A stretch of 9,764 bases of DNA, from NCBI GenBank assembly GCA_020056205.1, contig JAGVIF010000040.1, positions 1 through 9,764 on the forward strand. Direction: 5' to 3'. Numbering within the stretch: position 1 is the stretch's first letter; each line of letters begins with the position of its first letter. Below, piece after piece: positions 5,926 through 9,764 of this stretch. The translations under genes and the position numbers were made by a program. The notes under the pieces were generated by a model. It saw only the letters and a list, made by a program, of their open reading frames with translations, ran no database searches and had not been told where the DNA came from. The DNA is from Lentisphaeria bacterium (GTDB lineage: Bacteria; Verrucomicrobiota; Lentisphaeria; Victivallales; GWF2-50-93).

Positions 5926-6443
5926 TGTTTTGAATGTCCCGGATTAAAATTGAGAATTATACTGCGCCCTATAAGTTTTGGGGCGGCCTCCGGGATGCCA
6001 ATGTTCTCAAGGTCTTTGACCACTTTTTTCATGATGTCGAACCCTATTTCCTTGTGGGAAAGTTGCCGGCCTTTGAACATCATAACGGCCTTTACCTTAC
6101 ACCCTTTTTCGAGGAATTCAACAGAATGTCTCAATTTTATCTGATAATCGTGCGGGTCAATATTCGCGGAGAATTTGACTTCCTTCATCTTTTGGGTGTG
6201 TTGCGCCTTCCTTTGCTCTTTCTCCTTCTTTCTCTGTTCATACAGGAATTTTCCAAAATTCATTATTCTGCAGACAGGCGGAGTGGCGTTGTCCGCGACA
6301 AGTACGATATCAAGCCCTTCGTTTTTGGCTAATTCAAAAGCCTTTGAAAAAGGCACAATTCCGTGTTGAACGCCGCCGGTTCCTATCAGACGAACTTCCC
6401 GGCCGCTTAAGAAGCGGTCGCCTTCCTTGACAAGTCTTGCTAT
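5922..6443 (-). CDS. infC: Translation initiation factor IF-3, with ATA start codon
   Basis: 173-aa IF-3, which binds the 30S subunit, keeps 50S off and rejects wrong start codons. The N-terminal domain shows REVRLIGTGG (16-24), PFSKAFELAKNEGLDIVLVA and PPVCRIMNFGKFLYEQ (56-70). A basic linker follows, then the C-terminal domain with EVKFSANIDPHDYQIKL (88-104) and VMMFKGRQLSHKEIG. Starting at the in-frame GTG at 6356 would remove the conserved REVRLIG segment. Upstream of it in frame there is no ATG, GTG or TTG back to the thrS stop. The ATA at 6443 is preceded by GGAGG with an eight-base spacer, and gives the usual family length. E. coli infC starts with AUU, and this rare start is the basis of IF-3 autoregulation; the same is likely here. 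It follows the thrS stop by 21 bases, so they are probably cotranscribed. Confidence 0.93.
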   Translation of the reverse strand: MARLVKEGDRFLSGREVRLIGTGGVQHGIVPFSKAFELAKNEGLDIVLVADNATPPVCRIMNFGKFLYEQRKKEKEQRKAQHTQKMKEVKFSANIDPHDYQIKLRHSVEFLEKGCKVKAVMMFKGRQLSHKEIGFDIMKKVVKDLENIGIPEAAPKLIGRSIILNFNPGHSKH

Positions 6444-6456
6444 TGTAGTTCCCTCC
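6441..6456 (-). promoter_or_regulatory. Ribosome binding site and ATA start of infC
   Basis: GGAGGG (minus strand, 6456-6451) is an almost full anti-Shine-Dalgarno match, with the ATA codon at 6443-6441. It decides the infC start, because no standard start codon lies within reach. Confidence 0.75.
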
Positions 6457-6464
6457 GATTTTTG

Positions 6465-8192
6465 TTATTCTTTTAAAGCGATTTCATTTTTCATTTTCTT
6501 TATCAATCCATCAACAGAAATATTTCCGATGTCGCCTTCTTTTCTTGTTTTGAGGGACACCGTTCCATCTGCCGCTTCTTTTTCACCGATGACTGCGGTA
6601 TAAGGGATTCTATCGTTCCTTGAATCGCGGATTTTCGCTCCGAGTTTTTCCGCCTTCAGATCGGCTTCGCAGATAATTCCTTCCGCGCGCAATGCGCCTC
6701 TTATTTCAACGGCGCGGGCATGCTGTTTTTCGGTTATCGGAAGCAGGCGGATTTGTTCCGGGGCAAGCCACAACGGAAAGGCTCCGCCAAAATGTTCGAC
6801 AAGTATTCCGAAGAACCGTTCTATGGAGCCGAAAAGAGCCCTGTGAACCATGTACGGACGGTGTTTCTGCCCATCGGCGCCAATGAAACTCATGTCAAAG
6901 CGATCCGGCAGGTTGAAGTCAAACTGTATTGTGCTCGTCTGCCATTCTCTCCCGATAGCGTCGGAAACTCTCAAATCTATTTTGGGTCCGTAAAAAGCGC
7001 CGCCTCCCTCATCCATCTGGCATTCCAAACCGGTATTTTCGACAGCTTTCCGCAGGGATTCGGTGGCCTGTTTCCACCTTGAGTCTTCTCCGACCGAGTC
7101 CTTTGGCTTTGTCGCCACATAAGCCTTTATCTGCTTGAATTGGAAGAGCTTCCATATTTTCAGGCTGAATCTTAACGCCTTTTCTATTTCCTCTTCTATT
7201 TGTTCCGGAGAACAGAATATATGGGCGTCATCCTGTGTGAATCCCCTGACCCGCAGAAGTCCATGCAGGACGCCGCCTTTTTCATATCGGTAGACGGTTC
7301 CAAGCTCCGCCCAACGCAGGGGCAGGTCTCTATACGACCTCATCGCGGACTTATAGACCTCTATGTGGAAAGGACAGTTCATCGGTTTTATATAATAATT
7401 CCGTTCGTCTATTTTCATTGGAGCATACATTGCGGATTTGTAGAAATCGAGGTGACCGCTGGTCTCCCACAGATTTGAGAGTCCTATGTGGGGCGAGTAG
7501 AGCAGGTCATATCCGTTTTTGTAGTGTTCTTCCCGCCAGAAAGTTTCTATCGTGTTGCGAATCCGCGCTCCTTTGGGGTGCCATATTATCAGGCCGGGCC
7601 CGACCGAGTCGGATGCGCTGAACAAATCAAGCTCGCGGCCAAGTTTGCGGTGGTCTCTTTTTTTGGCCTCTTCGATTGCCTTCAAATAGGCGTCCAGCCC
7701 CTTCTTGTCGTGAAATGAAGTTCCATATATCCTTTGAAGCATGGGATTTTCATCTTTGCCCCTGTAGTAGGACCCTGCTATGGATAAAAGCCTAAAAACT
7801 CCTATTTGTCCGCTGTTTTCGACGTGAGGACCCCTGCACAAGTCGGAAAAATCTCCGCACTCATAAAAGCTTATGGCCTCGCCCTCAGGAATATAGTCAA
7901 GCCTCTCAAGTTTATAATTCTGCCATTCGGCGGTAAGGCCGGCGCGCGCATCCGCCCTTGAAAGTTCCCTGCGGACAAAAGGCGCTTTTTCAATGACAAT
8001 TCTCCGCATCTCGTCCTCTATGTGCTCCAAATCCTCGGGGACAAGACGATGCACCATGTCAAAATCGTAGTAAAAACCGTCTTCGGTAGCGGGCCCTATG
8101 TCAAATTTGACAGATGGGAAAAGACTTTTCACAGCGGCCGCCATAACATGCGCCGCGCTGTGCCTGATTGTCTCGATGGAAAAGGAGCTCAT
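6465..8192 (-). CDS. thrS: Threonine-tRNA ligase lacking the N-terminal TGS domain
   Basis: 575-aa class II synthetase that charges tRNA-Thr. It opens directly with the editing (N2) domain: IRHSAAHVMAAAVKSLFP with H11 and H15, and DLCRGPHV with C119 and H123, the usual editing-site residues that clear Ser-tRNA-Thr. The catalytic domain has the expected zinc ligands C273 (MNCPFH), H324 (DDAHIF) and H450 (MVHRALFGS), and motif 2 TVYRYEKGG. The C-terminal anticodon-binding domain runs from about 475. The roughly 60-residue TGS domain found at the start of most bacterial ThrS is absent; the frame upstream of 8192 does not encode one, and the first residues already match the start of N2. The ATG has no strong ribosome binding site. 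It is the first gene of the thrS-infC-rpmI-rplT cluster. Confidence 0.96.
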   Translation of the reverse strand: MSSFSIETIRHSAAHVMAAAVKSLFPSVKFDIGPATEDGFYYDFDMVHRLVPEDLEHIEDEMRRIVIEKAPFVRRELSRADARAGLTAEWQNYKLERLDYIPEGEAISFYECGDFSDLCRGPHVENSGQIGVFRLLSIAGSYYRGKDENPMLQRIYGTSFHDKKGLDAYLKAIEEAKKRDHRKLGRELDLFSASDSVGPGLIIWHPKGARIRNTIETFWREEHYKNGYDLLYSPHIGLSNLWETSGHLDFYKSAMYAPMKIDERNYYIKPMNCPFHIEVYKSAMRSYRDLPLRWAELGTVYRYEKGGVLHGLLRVRGFTQDDAHIFCSPEQIEEEIEKALRFSLKIWKLFQFKQIKAYVATKPKDSVGEDSRWKQATESLRKAVENTGLECQMDEGGGAFYGPKIDLRVSDAIGREWQTSTIQFDFNLPDRFDMSFIGADGQKHRPYMVHRALFGSIERFFGILVEHFGGAFPLWLAPEQIRLLPITEKQHARAVEIRGALRAEGIICEADLKAEKLGAKIRDSRNDRIPYTAVIGEKEAADGTVSLKTRKEGDIGNISVDGLIKKMKNEIALKE

Positions 8193-8312
8193 AATCCGAA
8201 AAGACCCGGCCCCGCTATGAAAGAATGAAATTGCGATTTCAGATATAAACCCTTCTTTTTTGCTGACATAACAAAGTTTTTTTGCGCACTAATTCCCGCA
8301 CTCTATCAGCTT

Positions 8313-8327
8313 TTGCGAATTTCGCAA
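8313..8327. promoter_or_regulatory. Palindrome in the thrS upstream region
   Basis: TTGCGAA-T-TTCGCAA has perfect seven-base arms around a single base. It lies about 120 bases before thrS and could be an operator or a small hairpin in the leader RNA. On the minus strand it also overlaps a weak promoter match (TTGCGA, 16 bases, TAGAGT). Confidence 0.4.
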
Positions 8328-8368
8328 GCGTGAAACGTAAATATTATTTTAAAATCAGTGTCATCAGC

Positions 8369-8396
8369 ATTCTATTTTGCAATATCCAACACTCAA
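8369..8396 (-). promoter_or_regulatory. Candidate sigma-70-type promoter for thrS-infC-rpmI-rplT
   Basis: On the minus strand TTGAGT (8396-8391) and TAGAAT (8374-8369) are separated by 16 bases, matching the -35 box at four and the -10 box at five of six positions. It lies in the 262-bp gap after rnhB, which otherwise holds A+T-rich sequence and one palindrome, and no gene I can support. I see no T-box or classical attenuator there. Confidence 0.3.
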
Positions 8397-8454
8397 TCTC
8401 CAGCCGACGAAGGACAGAAATAAACTTGGACATTGGAATTTAGTTTAAATATCC

Positions 8455-9108
8455 TTAACCTGACAGCAATGCCCGCACCGGGGTGAATGTTTTTCTGTGA
8501 ATGGGGCAGGGACCGAATTTTTTCAGGGCGTTGATATGTTCGGCTGTTCCGTATCCTTTATGTTTTTCAAAACCGTAGAGAGGATATTTAGGGGCGAGTC
8601 CTTCCATTATCTCGTCCCTGTGAACTTTTGCGATTATGCTGGCGGCCGCTATTAAAGCCGATTTCGCGTCGCCCCTGACTATCGCCTCCGAGGGACAGGG
8701 CAGACCCGGAACCGGCAGACCGTCAATCAACGCGAACTGCGCTTTTGCGATTTTCGCAAGCGCCTCCCACATGGCGAGATGCGTCGCTTTCAATATATTA
8801 ATTCTGTCTATTTCCTCCGCTGACACAACCGCAACTCCGATCATCACCCCGCAGACGGCGAGAATTTCGTCTCTCAACCGCCTGCGCCGCGCATCGGAGA
8901 TTTGCTTGGAGTCAAAAACGGCCGGAAAACGCGATATTGGGGATGCGAGCGCCACCGCCGCGGCGACAACAGGCCCTGCCAGCGGACCTCTCCCGGCTTC
9001 ATCAACTCCGGCTATAATTTTGTATGACAAGCCCCAAATCCTGCGCTCGTTTTGGAAAAGCCCGCTTTCAACCGACAAAAAATCATTCGTCTCATCTATT
9101 TTTTTCAT
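8455..9108 (-). CDS. rnhB: Ribonuclease HII
   Basis: 217-aa endonuclease that cuts the RNA strand of RNA/DNA hybrids and starts removal of single misincorporated ribonucleotides. The signature IAGVDEAGRGPLAGPVV (32-48) carries the catalytic D36-E37, with further acidic residues at D129 (LIDG), D147 (RGD) and D165 in ASIIAKVHRDEIM. YGFEKHKGYGTAEHINAL and HRKTF complete the family pattern. The start at 9108 is chosen because a longer in-frame version (from 9294) adds 62 residues that overlap the upstream membrane-protein gene and are not part of RNase HII. A roughly 30-residue helical extension precedes the core, as in many bacterial homologues. It begins 17 bases after the upstream membrane gene, so the two are probably cotranscribed. 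Confidence 0.95.
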   Translation of the reverse strand: MKKIDETNDFLSVESGLFQNERRIWGLSYKIIAGVDEAGRGPLAGPVVAAAVALASPISRFPAVFDSKQISDARRRRLRDEILAVCGVMIGVAVVSAEEIDRINILKATHLAMWEALAKIAKAQFALIDGLPVPGLPCPSEAIVRGDAKSALIAAASIIAKVHRDEIMEGLAPKYPLYGFEKHKGYGTAEHINALKKFGPCPIHRKTFTPVRALLSG

Positions 9109-9125
9109 AGCGCTATCCGCATAAG

Positions 9126-9752
9126 TTATGAGGATTTTTCTTTTTCGCCTTGGGCGGCAATATCCGAAGATGAATAATACCAGTTCAGGAGGACAAAGAA
9201 GAAAATCCAGAACACCGGCGCCCAGTAGATGAACTGATTTATATCTGAAAATTGAAATCCAGAAAAGATAATACGGATAAAACCAAAATAACACAGCACA
9301 AATGCCCCGATTTCGATTGACGTTTGATATCTGGGACTAATTATTCTTGCGAATAGCGACAATGTCCCAAACAATGGATAAAGGGTCAGGGGTAGCAGAG
9401 CTATCGTATAATTCAGCGGACATGAAAATTTAAACAGTTCCCCTTCATAACTTATTTCCGGCAGATACGGGGAGATTAGAAGCATGAAATACAAGAGTCC
9501 TAAAATGTAAACACATAAAAATGCGGTAATCACAAAACTTGCCGAAATAACTACGTTTGGTTTTTCCTTCCTGCTCTGCGGACAAAAGAACTTGAATTTA
9601 AACAACTGATTGGTACAGAATCCCCATATAATGCCTGAAGGGATTATGACAGGGATGATATAGTCAATATCCTTTTTATTTGTTATGATATACCCTGAAA
9701 ATAGAAAGACGACCGCTGGAATCAAGACAAGGGAAATTCCAATGTTCTTCAA
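9126..9752 (-). CDS. Multi-pass membrane protein of unknown function, possibly 5'-partial
   Basis: At least 208 residues, mostly hydrophobic, with about six predicted membrane segments (near 5-23, 31-48, 68-95, 112-134, 146-165, 174-194) and a short charged C-terminal tail GEKEKSS. A pair of Cys (57 and 111) and aromatic-rich loops are visible, but no family motif that I recognise. The first standard start in the window is TTG at 9752 and no ribosome binding site is visible in the remaining bases. The frame stays open to the window edge, so the true start may lie outside. It sits just upstream of rnhB, which says little about its job. Confidence 0.65.
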   Translation of the reverse strand: MKNIGISLVLIPAVVFLFSGYIITNKKDIDYIIPVIIPSGIIWGFCTNQLFKFKFFCPQSRKEKPNVVISASFVITAFLCVYILGLLYFMLLISPYLPEISYEGELFKFSCPLNYTIALLPLTLYPLFGTLSLFARIISPRYQTSIEIGAFVLCYFGFIRIIFSGFQFSDINQFIYWAPVFWIFFFVLLNWYYSSSDIAAQGEKEKSS

Positions 9753-9764
9753 AGACGATATCCC

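Noticed and set aside
8189..8269. 26-codon ORF on the minus strand whose TGA overlaps the thrS ATG (ATGA), a possible coupled leader peptide
   Set aside because: No ribosome binding site precedes its ATG, it has no Thr-rich stretch, and its composition is ordinary for a short chance frame.
9109..9294. N-terminal 62-residue extension of RNase HII
   Set aside because: It overlaps the end of the membrane-protein gene in another frame, reads as an antisense-like hydrophobic shadow, and is not part of the RNase HII family.

Overview
The window looks like part of a bacterial chromosome with moderate G+C and Shine-Dalgarno initiation. The core is a translation cluster on the minus strand, read right to left: a membrane protein of unknown function, rnhB, then thrS - infC - rpmI - rplT, and further on pheS. 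This is the widely conserved bacterial order thrS-infC-rpmI-rplT-pheS-pheT, with two departures. About 1.8 kb of unrelated sequence lies between rplT and pheS, and no pheT follows pheS. The exact taxon cannot be read from the sequence. The intergenic dyad repeats, the four-cysteine PheS, a ThrS without a TGS domain and an FHA/trypsin-like gene pair would suit an uncultured Gram-negative lineage such as Omnitrophota or another PVC-like group, but that is a weak inference.

Left part (plus strand, 1-2217): a complete family GH20 beta-N-acetylhexosaminidase, then a small ParD-like antitoxin / ParE-like toxin pair whose genes overlap. The toxin converges on pheS. The 208 bp between them (2218-2425) hold no gene and are packed with dyad symmetries. 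One is a 71-bp perfect-ended hairpin whose 16-bp arms contain GTAAATATTCAC. A third copy of the arm covers the last codons and stop of pheS. A fourth lies at 5202-5217, between rplT and the next gene.

Middle (minus strand, 5190 down to 3497): a broken gene with a signal peptide and the first part of a trypsin-like protease domain, frameshifted and apparently internally deleted. It overlaps by 13 bases a gene for an FHA-domain protein with about five membrane segments. A 43-codon small ORF with a good ribosome binding site sits between the FHA gene and pheS. These genes separate rplT from pheS.

Right part (minus strand, 9752 down to 5242): membrane protein, RNase HII, a 262-bp gap with a candidate promoter and a 15-bp palindrome, then ThrS, IF-3, L35 and L20. 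infC has no in-frame ATG, GTG or TTG at the right place. The only codon correctly spaced from its strong GGAGG site is ATA. This fits the known use of non-canonical infC starts for IF-3 autoregulation. A stem-loop bridging the infC stop and the rpmI leader is a candidate operator for L20 control.

I see no new multi-gene defence or mobile system. The most notable points are the repeat family that supplies the pheS stop codon, the ATA start of infC, the decayed protease/FHA module inside the ribosomal cluster, and the small ORF before pheS.
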